A stretch of 64,000 bases of DNA from Rhodopirellula baltica (GTDB taxonomy: Bacteria > Planctomycetota > Planctomycetia > Pirellulales > Pirellulaceae), in the NCBI GenBank assembly GCA_002901265.1, contig PPHI01000039.1, positions 62,001 through 126,000 of the forward strand. Reading direction: 5' to 3'. Shown piece by piece: positions 36,238 to 45,864 of this stretch (position 1 is the stretch's first letter; every line of letters begins with the position of its first letter). The position numbers and the translations under genes were made by a program. The notes under the pieces are model-generated. The model had not been told where the DNA came from, did no database searches, and saw only the letters and a list, made by a program, of their open reading frames with translations.

Positions 36238-38091
36238 TCAATCATCAACTCCTGACGTTGCTGAATGCCCTTCGTCCAGATCCAAGTTCAATGAAGTCCC
36301 ATTCGGCCAATCAATGAGCAGACGACCATTTTGAAGCGTGATGGTTTCACGTGTCAATTCAGCCGCCGTGTCGATCTGTATTGTAAAACGGAGCCAAGCA
36401 CGGGATGCGGGTTCCGAACTCAATTCCACGACGTCGTTGGTTAGACGCACGCCGAAGTCAGGGCAGTAGATACCTTTGGCGGTTTTCAACGAAGTCGGTA
36501 CTGAACCGTCGCACCAAAGTTTGACTTCCTCACTGCCATTCGTACTCACTAGGTCCGCCGAACCGTTTCCTACCGAATGGGTGAATGTCCAATCCGGATG
36601 CCAATGCAATCGCGTTATCGCAGACTCGGCAATCGGGCTACAATTGTCAAACCAATCGATAATCGACCATTGGGATTCAGAGGCCAGTAGAATTCGCCCG
36701 GCAGGAAATCCGAATGCATCATGCGCTGCTGCTACCCATTTAAACTCACCAACGGCACCACGATTGTTCCATAAAGGATGGCCACGCCACCCCATCCGAA
36801 AACTGGACCAGTGATCACAGTGTTGACGACCGCCAACTTGCAAGACATTGTGCGCCGCCGATCCTCGGCACAGCAAACGCAAATCGCCCGGCTCGTACTG
36901 AAAATTACCGGTATCCACGATCGCCGGCTTTCCGGCGATCGATGCCGTTATTTGGAACAAGTCCGCGTGCCCGTGAGCCGGAAGATGGTCGCAAGCTAGC
37001 GGTCCCAAATCAATCAGAATTTGGTCGCCATGGACCGATTGGTGTTTCCAATAATCAACTTGCGATTGATTGTCGCGTCCGACTTCCAGTCGATCGCACC
37101 ATTGGAACAAGGACTTTAAATCGGGAGTTTCAGCGACGACGGAGTCCGACAACAACGGGATTCCTCCATTCGGTGTTGCAAGAAACTCCATGAACGATGC
37201 CATCCGAGCTGCCAAATCACGCAATTGCCGGGCAAAGTCTGACTTGGCAAAATTGGCTGCCTCTAGACAATGCAGCACGCACACCAGCATCAACGCGTGG
37301 TAGGTCGGTGTCCGTTCGAAGTGCTCGCCGGTTGGCAAAATTTGCAATTCAAGCTGCGTCTTTAGTTGCGTTTCGACCCAAGAGAGATCCGGGACGGAGT
37401 CTCCGTCTAAATAACAGGCCACCAGATAGAGCGCCGTAAGGTTCTCCAATAGGTGATTGCCGCCGAGATCCAATTCCAGATTTTGACTCAGCCAGCGGAT
37501 TTGCCCTGAGAGCGATTGCCAAAAAGCTGTCTGCACAGACTCGGAAAGCGGTCGAATCGCTTCAACACCGAGCCACACCGGAAGCCGGCGAGAGATACAG
37601 AATGGATGCCAAGCATCCGGGTCGCGCATCGGATGCTGATGCCGTGAGTCGCCAAGCCAAGACGCAATGATTTGCTCGGCGAGCGGCTGCGATTGGGAAG
37701 AGGCAACCTTTAAAAGAAACTCTTGAGACTGAAGATGAAATCGCCAGAGGCGCGTCGATTCAGGCGTCCAATCGACTTCGTATGCCCCGGCATCTATTTG
37801 CGTCACAAGTTGCAACGTTTCGTTGAGAAACGTAAACCGCCCATGTTCGATGCCGTGGAGATGCTCGTTGCGTCCAGGCCATAGATCGATCCGTTGTAAT
37901 GCAACTTGTCGATAAGCCTGTTTGGCATTTGGCTTCCAAGCCACCAACGGCTGATTCCCATCGAACACGAATCTCGCCGGTAATCGCCCGCGGAGCTTTC
38001 GCTGCAGCATTCGCAATCCACGCCAAAAGAATTGGCGTGGTTTGTGGTATCGCATTAGAGCGAGGATGCGTGAGAGACGCTGTCGCGACAT
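36238..38091 (-). CDS. Heparinase II/III-like polysaccharide lyase
   Basis: From the ATG at 38091 the protein has 617 residues; the frame extends into the upstream gene without support. An N-terminal alpha-barrel (about 60-370) is followed by a beta domain with the heparinase II/III catalytic surroundings: LPAHGHADLFQ, GNFQYEPGDLRLLCRGSAAHNV and WSSFRMGWRG. Such enzymes cleave uronate-containing chains by beta-elimination. UDP-glucuronate is expected here because ugd lies in the cluster. No signal peptide was seen, which is odd for a periplasmic lyase. It is the last gene of the minus-strand run, ten bases after the glycosyltransferase. Confidence 0.85.
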   Translation of the reverse strand: MSRQRLSRILALMRYHKPRQFFWRGLRMLQRKLRGRLPARFVFDGNQPLVAWKPNAKQAYRQVALQRIDLWPGRNEHLHGIEHGRFTFLNETLQLVTQIDAGAYEVDWTPESTRLWRFHLQSQEFLLKVASSQSQPLAEQIIASWLGDSRHQHPMRDPDAWHPFCISRRLPVWLGVEAIRPLSESVQTAFWQSLSGQIRWLSQNLELDLGGNHLLENLTALYLVACYLDGDSVPDLSWVETQLKTQLELQILPTGEHFERTPTYHALMLVCVLHCLEAANFAKSDFARQLRDLAARMASFMEFLATPNGGIPLLSDSVVAETPDLKSLFQWCDRLEVGRDNQSQVDYWKHQSVHGDQILIDLGPLACDHLPAHGHADLFQITASIAGKPAIVDTGNFQYEPGDLRLLCRGSAAHNVLQVGGRQHCDHWSSFRMGWRGHPLWNNRGAVGEFKWVAAAHDAFGFPAGRILLASESQWSIIDWFDNCSPIAESAITRLHWHPDWTFTHSVGNGSADLVSTNGSEEVKLWCDGSVPTSLKTAKGIYCPDFGVRLTNDVVELSSEPASRAWLRFTIQIDTAAELTRETITLQNGRLLIDWPNGTSLNLDLDEGHSATSGVDD

Positions 38092-38101
38092 GCGAACCGA
38101 T

Positions 38102-39441
38102 TTAGCAGTGGGCGTCGCTACTCGAAACGGCAACGTCGCCCTGCGTCGGACTGGCCGCTGATTCCCAGGTTCGGTCCGGCAAACAAAATGTTTCACCTGC
38201 CGCGGTCCGTCGAACGATTTCTAACATATCGGCTGCAAGGCGATCGCGATTGAAATACTCGGTAACGAACTCGCGTCCGGATCGTCCCATTTGGTCGACC
38301 TTCTGTGGATCGGCCGTCATCTCTTTTAGAATTTCAAACAGTTGTTCGTCGTTTTCCGGCTCCAATGACAAGCCGCTACCAGCATCCAAGACGATATCAC
38401 GTGCCCGTCCTCGCACGCCCATGATGATCGCTCGCTCCATCGCCATCGTTTCAAAGATCTTGGAGGGGATCACATGCTCGAACAGATCAACCTTACTCAG
38501 GTGCACCAGACACGCATCCGATGCGGCTAGGGCGTCCGGCATCGCTGATTTATCGAGCCGACCCGTTGTCTTCACCAAATCACCTAGATCGCGTTCTGCG
38601 ATCATCTGTTGAAGTTGCTCAAGCGTCGCGCCACCACCAACGACCAGAAACACAACGTCGTCACGATTGGTCTTACGAAAACGCTCCGCCGCTCGGACAA
38701 CGATTTCCAGCCCGTGCGCGCGTCCGACCGTTCCAATGTAGGAACAGACGAAACGATCCCCCAACCCATAGCGGTCGGCAAACTCCCCCCCGTTGCGATT
38801 AGGATCGAATTGATCCGGATCCACACCATTGGTAACCGTGCTGATCCTATTGTGAGCATCGACTTTGCTCAACACATTGTCGCGATAGCCGGGGCCGACA
38901 GTCACCACATGATCAGCACTGCGGTACATCCAACGTTCGATGCGTTCCAACGTTCGGATCAGCAATCCACGACGAAGCGCACCAACCGTCACGATCGATT
39001 CCGGCCAGATATCACGGACTTCCAGAACGACGGGGCGGCGTTTCAGCTTACCGGCCAGGATGCCAGCGACACCACAAAAGAATTGTGGCGTCGTCGCAAC
39101 GATGACGCTCGGGCGCGTACCATGAACAGGTACGCAAAGAGCGCCGAAAAGAGATACGAGACGTAGTTGACGATTAGCCCTACACGCCCCAGGTTTGGAC
39201 GTATGAATGACCAAACACGGACAACGTTCACACCGTCAATCACTTCACGCTGTGGCCACAGACGGTTTTTGTAACCCGGATAAACCTTCCCATCGGGCAC
39301 ATTCGGCGCACAGGTGATGACAGTCACGTCAACATCGGTATTGTCGCTGACCCACCGATTGACGTGCTCCGACGTCCGAGAGGCCGGAGCGTTGCCTTCG
39401 GGGGTGTAATAGTGCGTAAAGAAAACGACTTTGAGGGCCAT
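38102..39441 (-). pseudogene. WbuB-like family 4 glycosyltransferase, frameshifted
   Basis: Two overlapping frames together make one complete glycosyltransferase. The first (ATG at 39441) gives MALKVVFFTHYYTPEGNAP, the GT4 acceptor-side start, and runs to YLFSALFAYLFMVRA. The second continues with PSVIVATTPQFFCGVAG, KRRPVVLEVRDIWPES and the donor-side GT-B half with VIPSKIFETMAMERAIIMG. The switch needs one extra C at 39111-39113 (GGG on the plus strand). With it, the protein would have about 446 residues, normal for the WbuB group that adds amino sugars such as fucosamine. Whether this is real decay or a sequencing slip is open. Confidence 0.75.
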
Positions 39442-39546
39442 TTGCAGCTGAAACGATTGGACATTGGTGGGGACGCGAAGATTCGCGCAATTGTCAGTCA
39501 ATCGTTGCCGAAAGTTACCACCTACGCAACTAAGAATCAGCTAATC

Positions 39547-39574
39547 CGTCCCAGTTCGGCAAGCAACTGGGACG
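39547..39574. repeat. Perfect 10-bp inverted repeat in a 230-base gap
   Basis: Arms at 39547-39556 and 39565-39574 (CGTCCCAGTT with AACTGGGACG) close an 8-base loop. It lies between the FkbM gene and the frameshifted glycosyltransferase on the minus strand. No T-run follows on that strand, so a transcript-processing hairpin or an operator are alternatives to a terminator. Confidence 0.5.
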
Positions 39575-39671
39575 ATCAAGTGGATCAGGCGTTCAATTGG
39601 ACCGTTGTAGGCCCAATAACGCAACAATTGAGACATCCCGTCAGCTCTTGCCCCAAAACAGAACTTCCCGG

Positions 39672-40424
39672 TCATGTGGTTCCCGATGGAATTCTCCGAC
39701 GGTAAACCTTGTTGGCGTAAGAACGGGATCGCCAAATGCGGTCCCAGAGATAACCGTGCTGTTCAAGCAACGAATCAATTTCTGCTTCATTGGAATCGCG
39801 GACTTCGACAAGAATCCAGTCGAAGGTTGTTTTGTCGAAGGCCACACCTTTTAAGACTTCGAGCTCATATCCTTCTACATCGAGCGAAAGCAAGTCGACA
39901 TGCCGGACTGAGCATTCGTCAAGAATACTCTGCAACGTGCGAGCAGTGACTTCAATCGCCGCTTTGGCGTTCAATCGCTGGATTTCTAAACCGTTTCGGA
40001 TATGAGCATCGATCACTTCAGCATTGATCGCGCCATCGTTGACAACACTCATCAACCCGGCCTGTTCGAGCTGTACAGTCGGATTCGGATATCCTTCGCG
40101 CACCAACGCCGCATTGAAAACTTTTGAACCCTTCCGCAGCTTTCTGCACTGTTCATAAAGCTCAGGCGTAGGTTCAACCAGAATTCCAGTCCAACCAAGC
40201 ACACGTTCGAAATAATACGTGTTGCTTTGGCAGACGCCGTTGTTCGCACCTGCCTCAATGAAGACCCCACCTCGTTTGCCTTTCAAAAGGGAAACCAACT
40301 GAAGGTCAAGGTGTTCGAGGCCAACCGAGGAGAACAATCCGATTCCGAATCGTTCACAAGTTGGTCGAACCAGATGGTTTTTGACTGCCCGGAGGCATGA
40401 ATTGAACATTTCCTGAGGCCTCAC
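39672..40424 (-). CDS. FkbM-family methyltransferase
   Basis: The 250-residue protein has the FkbM core: a SAM motif VFIEAGANNG (about 55-63), then ILVEPTPELYEQC, and HVDLLSLDVEGYELEVLKG near the middle. FkbM-type enzymes O-methylate sugars or polyketides; in this cluster a sugar is the natural guess. The ATG overlaps the flippase stop by four bases (ATGA), so the two are coupled. Confidence 0.88.
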   Translation of the reverse strand: MRPQEMFNSCLRAVKNHLVRPTCERFGIGLFSSVGLEHLDLQLVSLLKGKRGGVFIEAGANNGVCQSNTYYFERVLGWTGILVEPTPELYEQCRKLRKGSKVFNAALVREGYPNPTVQLEQAGLMSVVNDGAINAEVIDAHIRNGLEIQRLNAKAAIEVTARTLQSILDECSVRHVDLLSLDVEGYELEVLKGVAFDKTTFDWILVEVRDSNEAEIDSLLEQHGYLWDRIWRSRSYANKVYRRRIPSGTT

Positions 40425-41803
40425 AGTTCGATTCCGGACTCACCCTTCCACGGCTTCTCTAGCGTTCTCAGTTGCAGCTTTGCGAAGCCTCTGGTTGGAC
40501 GGAACACAAAACTCATTATCCACGCCGAAGTCGCGTAGCTTAGAACGGTTGCCAACGCCGCACCGTATTCCGCCCAGATCGGAATCATCACGTAGTTCAA
40601 TGTCAGGTTGGTTGCCACCCCAATCAACGTGGCCCACATTTGATACAAGTGTGCCTTTTCGAGGTTCAAATGCTGTGACCGCGCGACCCCCAAAAAAACA
40701 AACATGATCGCGATCGCGTGAAGCCTGAAACAGGGAACACTCCGATAGTATTGGTCGCCAAACAGCAGGTAGATCAATGGCGGCACAAGAATCTCTGCGA
40801 CCAGCAATGTCGCATATGCCCCCAATGTATTGAGTCGCAGATAGCGGTACATAGCCACCGAGTATTCCTTACGACCGGCCGCGTGAGCTTTGGTCAAACC
40901 AGGAAACAAGGTGTTGCCGAGCGCGAGCGGAATGAAAAACCAGAACCCTGACAATCGCGCCGCCACCGTATAGATACCGACCACCTCGGGGTTGGTCATG
41001 ACACGCAACATCACGATATCGACATTCATGTACAACGCGATGCTTAAACCCGAAAGGATCAAAGGCCACGACTCGCGGAGCAAGGTCAAAAACGTGTGAG
41101 CGTCGGGAAGATGAAACGTCGGCAAGAGCTTGAGTATCTTGGCAAGCACACTGGTAACGAGAACCGTTCCCATCACAGTGGCAGCGTTGATGATCGCAAA
41201 CGATTCGATCCCAAAATCGAATTCCACCATGCAAACTTTGATGATCGCGGTGATGACGAGAATCGAATTGGTGATCCAAACGATCCACTTTTCCCGGATT
41301 TCGGCTTGAAATAGCAGACGCGGCACGTCGAACGCGATCGTGGTCAACGGTAAACAACCGATGATCAAAACCGACGCTTCAACCTGCGACTCGCTAGGGA
41401 CAACTCCCCAGGCGACCAACGTCCAGAGCAAGAAGTACGAAAGCAGCCCGATCGCAACCCGTGAGAAAACGACCGTCCAAAACAGCTTGCTTCGATCGCT
41501 CTGTTTAACAAACTCACGAACAACCACACTGTCAAACCCAAGCGTGGTCAATGGAGTGAGGATTGCAAGCAACGACCCGGCAAATGCCAAGATGCCGTAC
41601 TTGCCAGGGCCCAGATAATTCGCAACCAAGGCCGCGACGAAGAAGCCATGGAAGATCTGCAAGCCCTTGTCAGCGGTCAACCAAAACAAGTTCTCGGCGA
41701 GCTTTCGACGGTATGGTGTTAACCAAATCGCCGTTTGTGGATTCAGTTGCTTCAAGCGAAACAAGTCTACGATCCCAAGAAATGCGGGCTTTTCAATTTT
41801 CAA
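40421..41803 (-). CDS. Wzx-type polysaccharide flippase
   Basis: The 460-residue protein has about 12 hydrophobic helices and the start AENLFWLTADKGLQIFHGFFVAALVANYLGPGKYG, typical of the oligosaccharide flippase (PST) family. Such proteins move undecaprenyl-linked repeat units across the inner membrane. A second flippase lies at 50299. The stop overlaps the FkbM start by four bases, and the bi-domain oxidoreductase ends 39 bases upstream. Confidence 0.88.
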   Translation of the reverse strand: MKIEKPAFLGIVDLFRLKQLNPQTAIWLTPYRRKLAENLFWLTADKGLQIFHGFFVAALVANYLGPGKYGILAFAGSLLAILTPLTTLGFDSVVVREFVKQSDRSKLFWTVVFSRVAIGLLSYFLLWTLVAWGVVPSESQVEASVLIIGCLPLTTIAFDVPRLLFQAEIREKWIVWITNSILVITAIIKVCMVEFDFGIESFAIINAATVMGTVLVTSVLAKILKLLPTFHLPDAHTFLTLLRESWPLILSGLSIALYMNVDIVMLRVMTNPEVVGIYTVAARLSGFWFFIPLALGNTLFPGLTKAHAAGRKEYSVAMYRYLRLNTLGAYATLLVAEILVPPLIYLLFGDQYYRSVPCFRLHAIAIMFVFLGVARSQHLNLEKAHLYQMWATLIGVATNLTLNYVMIPIWAEYGAALATVLSYATSAWIMSFVFRPTRGFAKLQLRTLEKPWKGESGIEL

Positions 41804-41842
41804 ACGCCTAGTTCGACCCGTACGGCGCCTGAAATGCTGTTG

Positions 41843-43966
41843 TTAGAGCTTCTCGCGAATCTGTTGATCGGCTTGGAGCGTTGCACGCGATACTTCGAAC
41901 ATTTCTTGGGCCGAGATGAGCCACTCGCCGCGACGACAGACTGTATCGACAAACGACTCGACCTCTGCCGCGTGCCCCTTATCCTGACGGCGTGTTTTGA
42001 GTGTCTGCTTTCCACCGATCACGCTTGATTGCCGGAAATTGTTGATCACCGCAACATTACCGCCTGCAAAGACTTCGACGCGTTCCTTCGGAAAAGCTTT
42101 GCTACCGTTGGATAGATAGTGAACCGAAGCAATCGAGCCGTCGGCGAATGACAATTGGATCGTCGCACAATCACCTAGGCGTCCATCGCCGCCCGACATC
42201 GGCGTCGCATTCACATCGACAATCGGTGAATCGATCATGAAGCGAGCCAAATCAATAAAGTGACACGCTTCCCCAATAATCCGACCGCCACCAACCGTGC
42301 GATCTTGAGTCCAGTGATCAGCTGGAATCATCCCAGCATTGACGGTAATAACGGCAGTCTTCGGCCCAGTTGCCGCCGACAGCCACGACTTGACCGCAAC
42401 CGTGTGCGGAGAAAAACGGCGATTGAATCCGATGACAAAACGCTGAGCCGGATTGCGTTCCATTGCCTCTTCGATCGACGTCAACTCTTCTGTCGTCATC
42501 GCCAGCGGCTTCTCGACAAACACATGCTTTCCATGGTCCATCGCGTCAGCCACGATTGCGGCATGGGTATTGTGTGGGGTGGTGACAAATACCGCATCGA
42601 CTTCGGCTTGGTTCAAAATTGTGCCAACGTCGGTTCCACAATTCGCGAAGCCAAACTTCTTGGCCGCATGCGAGGCCGAAACGCCGGTTTGACTGACAAT
42701 TGAATGCCGAACGACTTTTGCATCGGGCAGCAGCGGCAAAAGCATTCGCGTCGTAAATGCACCCGCACCGATAAATGCTAGAGAAGGTCGGTCACTCGAT
42801 CGTGCCGGCACATCCGACTGTGCCTGCATCGGCAGAAGCTGACTTCGTTTTTGTACGACATCATGAGCAGGGTAATCCAATACGATGCCCAAAGCCGTCT
42901 TGTCGTAGATCGCTTGATAGCCATCGAGTGCGTCATCAAACGAAAATCGATGCGTCGACAATGATGCGGTATCGAGTTTGTTATCCGCCATCAGTTGCAA
43001 GACGGCTTCGAAATTTCTTTTCTCCGTCCAACGAACGAAACCGATCGGATAATCCAATCCAAGTTTTTCGTAGTTCGGATCGTAGCGTCCGGGGCCATAC
43101 GAGCACGAAACTTGAAAGGAGAGTTCCTTTTCGTAAAAGTCAGCTCGTCGAAGGTTTAAACCGATGACTCCGACCAAAACAATTCGTCCTCGTTTGCGAC
43201 ACATCGTTGCCGCTTGGTGGACCAATTCGTCGCTCTTGGTCGATGCTGTGATGACGACCCCATCAACTCCGATACCGTCGGTCCATAGCTCCGCCGCACG
43301 TACCGGATCTTCGCCTTTGCTTAGGTCGACGACTTGTGCGCCGAACTGCTTCGCAAGCGCAAGCTTTCGTTCGTCAAAATCGATCCCTAAGACCTGGCAA
43401 CCTTGCGCACGCAACATCTGCACTGTCAACAAACCGATCAGTCCCAACCCGCTGACAACGATTCGTTCGCCCAGCGTCGGTTGAATCAATCGGATTCCTT
43501 GAAGTCCGATCGCGGCGACGACGGTGTACGTCGCTTCTTCATCAGTCACCGAATCAGGAATCTTGGCGACCAAATTCTCAGGCACCGAGACCATTTCGGC
43601 GTGAGGTCCATTGCTGACAACGCGGTCGCCAACCGTGAACGCCGATTGCTCCGAACAGCTATCGACGACGCCGACGTTGCAGTACCCAAGCGGAATGGGC
43701 GCGTCGAGTTTTGCTTTCACAGCGTCAACGGTCGTCCAAAGTCCGTCCGTTTTAATCTTCTGCAAGACCTGTTTGACCTTATCCGGTTGCGATCGCGCTT
43801 TTGCGAGATAGCCACCGCGACCAAAGTCGATCAGCATCTTTTCGGTGCCGAGCGAAACCAATGTCTGTCGCGTTTGAATCAGGACACTGCCGTTCGACCT
43901 GCGAGGGCACGGAACATCCGCGAGGATGGTTTCACCACTACCCAAGTTTTGTAAAATCTGTTTCAT
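41843..43966 (-). CDS. Bi-domain oxidoreductase (MDR plus Gfo/Idh/MocA)
   Basis: The 707-residue protein joins two dehydrogenases. Residues about 1-350 are a medium-chain alcohol dehydrogenase-like domain with IVVSGLGLIGLLTVQML as the cofactor site near 170. From about 390 a Gfo/Idh/MocA domain starts (SLAFIGAGAFTTRM) and contains the catalytic KHVFVEKPLAMT motif near 485. Fusions of this kind are frequent in polysaccharide clusters, where they may convert nucleotide sugars; the exact reaction is unknown. It is upstream of the flippase. Confidence 0.88.
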   Translation of the reverse strand: MKQILQNLGSGETILADVPCPRRSNGSVLIQTRQTLVSLGTEKMLIDFGRGGYLAKARSQPDKVKQVLQKIKTDGLWTTVDAVKAKLDAPIPLGYCNVGVVDSCSEQSAFTVGDRVVSNGPHAEMVSVPENLVAKIPDSVTDEEATYTVVAAIGLQGIRLIQPTLGERIVVSGLGLIGLLTVQMLRAQGCQVLGIDFDERKLALAKQFGAQVVDLSKGEDPVRAAELWTDGIGVDGVVITASTKSDELVHQAATMCRKRGRIVLVGVIGLNLRRADFYEKELSFQVSCSYGPGRYDPNYEKLGLDYPIGFVRWTEKRNFEAVLQLMADNKLDTASLSTHRFSFDDALDGYQAIYDKTALGIVLDYPAHDVVQKRSQLLPMQAQSDVPARSSDRPSLAFIGAGAFTTRMLLPLLPDAKVVRHSIVSQTGVSASHAAKKFGFANCGTDVGTILNQAEVDAVFVTTPHNTHAAIVADAMDHGKHVFVEKPLAMTTEELTSIEEAMERNPAQRFVIGFNRRFSPHTVAVKSWLSAATGPKTAVITVNAGMIPADHWTQDRTVGGGRIIGEACHFIDLARFMIDSPIVDVNATPMSGGDGRLGDCATIQLSFADGSIASVHYLSNGSKAFPKERVEVFAGGNVAVINNFRQSSVIGGKQTLKTRRQDKGHAAEVESFVDTVCRRGEWLISAQEMFEVSRATLQADQQIREKL

Positions 43967-43992
43967 CTACCAACCACACTTGCCGATTCGGC

Positions 43993-44562
43993 TTACTTAT
44001 CAATCTCACTAACGCTTTTTCGCCGACATTTCAGTCCGCTCACAACAGGGCCGTCAAGCATCTCTTGATGATGCAATCTGTCCTGTTCTTCGAACCGCAT
44101 CTTTATCAAATTTGCCGGTACGCCCGCAACGATCTCATAGGGTCCCACATTTTTTGTCACGACTGCGCCAGCGGCAACAATCGCCCCGTCTCCGATGACG
44201 ACCCCCGACATCAATATCGCACCGTAACCGATCCAAACATCACGACCGATCCTCGTACGTTTTGCAGTCGGACGCCCCGAAAATACCGTTGGAACCCCAG
44301 GAAGATCGAACACATGATCATGACCGACAATTGCAACTCGCGACGCAAGAAGCGAATACCGACCAATCTCAACCCCAGTTGTGAGCGAGCACTCCGCTCC
44401 CACGAACGCGTGTTCGCCTAAAATGAGATCACGGCACACTTTAGCGCTCGGAACGATATACGCGGATTGATGTACCGATTTGCATCCACCGATTCGCCGG
44501 CGAAATGCCATATAGCTCGTGCGGCGAACCGAATTTATTGAATCAAAAATTGAAGCATTCAC
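43993..44562 (-). CDS. Hexapeptide-repeat acetyltransferase
   Basis: The 189-residue protein is a left-handed beta-helix acyltransferase of the CatB/xenobiotic type: LILGEHAFVGAECSL, VEIGRYSLLASRVAIVGHDH with the catalytic-type His, then RTRIGRDVWIGYGAILMSG, VVIGDGAIVAAGAVVTKNV and EIVAGVPANLIK. It probably acetylates a sugar of the repeat unit. It lies between a glycosyltransferase and the oxidoreductase in the same orientation. Confidence 0.88.
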   Translation of the reverse strand: MNASIFDSINSVRRTSYMAFRRRIGGCKSVHQSAYIVPSAKVCRDLILGEHAFVGAECSLTTGVEIGRYSLLASRVAIVGHDHVFDLPGVPTVFSGRPTAKRTRIGRDVWIGYGAILMSGVVIGDGAIVAAGAVVTKNVGPYEIVAGVPANLIKMRFEEQDRLHHQEMLDGPVVSGLKCRRKSVSEIDK

Positions 44563-44635
44563 GTTTTAGCACCAATAGCGTCTCCCGCTTCGATTCGAGC
44601 AGGAGGAATGTCTCAAACTCTTTTAGAAAGCCGGA

Positions 44636-45862
44636 TCAAGCTGGAGCAGGCCCCCCACGGACCGCCAGATCAACGACTCCAGCCTGGTATTCTGGGTTGT
44701 AACAATCGTCAACCATTTTCCGACAGGCGTCCTTCATCCGTTGCACCTCGATTGGATCTTTTTGCAAGTGCCCCCGGATGATTCGTACTAATGAGGCAAC
44801 ACAGTCCGTCTCAAAGAAATATCCCGTCTCGCCATGCTCGATCGCATCAACCTCGGGTCCGCGACGAACTGGATCATCACAGGTAACCACCGGTACCCCG
44901 AACGTCAAACTTTGGATGACAGTAAGTCCCGCAGAACTCGGACAGACCGTCAAATCGGCGGCCATGGTGTCAAAAGCAACCTCATCAACATCAAAGCAGG
45001 CACCTGCGAACACAACGACCGATGCGTCTGATTCAATTCGCCCACTTTCCGTCCATCGACGCCTTGCTGTTTCCCACCGAGTTTTCAAGTCCGGTAACTC
45101 AGGTCCATCCCCGATGACCAAAACATTTACCGGATCCCCTTGCACAGCCAACTCGTACGCTGCTTCGATCAACAAGTCCATCCGTTTGCTCTTCTGCAAC
45201 CGCGCGGCACAAACGAGAACGGGGCGTTCAACATCTGGAAACCATTTCTCTCGACGTGACCTGATCGCCTCCGCTGAGCTTGACTCAATCAATTCTACAT
45301 GTCGTTTGTAGTCCAAACTATTCATCATCAAATATAACCGGCTCGCATCAAATCCTTTGCTGATACCGATCTGTTTTGCGGAAGGACCGTAAAGCAATAA
45401 CCCATTTGCAATTCGATAAAATAGAACTCGAACCCCGGCCAAAAACCCCGATTCTTCGTGACGCCATCCCTGAGTCCAAAACAGCACCCGTCGACCCCGT
45501 AGACGCGCCACGAATGCCGCCACCCAGGTGCTTAGGAATTTCCAGTCTCCGAGGAAGATGAAACATTCGTAGTCGCCGCGAAGAGTTGCGGTAACGACCC
45601 GCCGTTGCCATAAGAACCCTAACGGAAAGAAATGACATTTCGCCGCTCGAAAACCTCGATCTTCCAACCCAGGTCCCCACACCGGCAAACCCGGCATCGA
45701 CTGGTTTCGGCTATCCCCAAAAAAGTCGAGATCAAAACGGGGATCTTCGAGAAGCGTTTCCAGTACTGGACGCCGATACTCGGCAAAAAAATGATAAACA
45801 AGGGCGATCTTGACTTTCTCTTTATCGACACTTCCTTCGTCATTGCTCGTCAGGTATTTCAT
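44636..45862 (-). CDS. Family 4-like glycosyltransferase
   Basis: From the ATG at 45862 the protein has 408 residues; a GTG nine bases upstream is possible. The N-terminal half begins VKIALVYHFFAEYRRPVLETLL and the C-terminal half holds the GT-B donor pattern (VLVCAARLQKSKRMDLLIEAA, VLVIGDGPELPDLK, DLTVCPSSAGLTVIQSLTFGVPVVTCDD). The ATG is two bases after the stop of the repaired polymerase gene upstream, so they are coupled. The sugar is unknown. Confidence 0.87.
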   Translation of the reverse strand: MKYLTSNDEGSVDKEKVKIALVYHFFAEYRRPVLETLLEDPRFDLDFFGDSRNQSMPGLPVWGPGLEDRGFRAAKCHFFPLGFLWQRRVVTATLRGDYECFIFLGDWKFLSTWVAAFVARLRGRRVLFWTQGWRHEESGFLAGVRVLFYRIANGLLLYGPSAKQIGISKGFDASRLYLMMNSLDYKRHVELIESSSAEAIRSRREKWFPDVERPVLVCAARLQKSKRMDLLIEAAYELAVQGDPVNVLVIGDGPELPDLKTRWETARRRWTESGRIESDASVVVFAGACFDVDEVAFDTMAADLTVCPSSAGLTVIQSLTFGVPVVTCDDPVRRGPEVDAIEHGETGYFFETDCVASLVRIIRGHLQKDPIEVQRMKDACRKMVDDCYNPEYQAGVVDLAVRGGPAPA

Positions 45863-45864
45863 CC

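Noticed and set aside
38102-39441. Programmed -1 frameshifting in the glycosyltransferase
   Set aside because: There is no clear slippery heptamer with a downstream structure, and glycosyltransferases are not known to use one; an indel is simpler.
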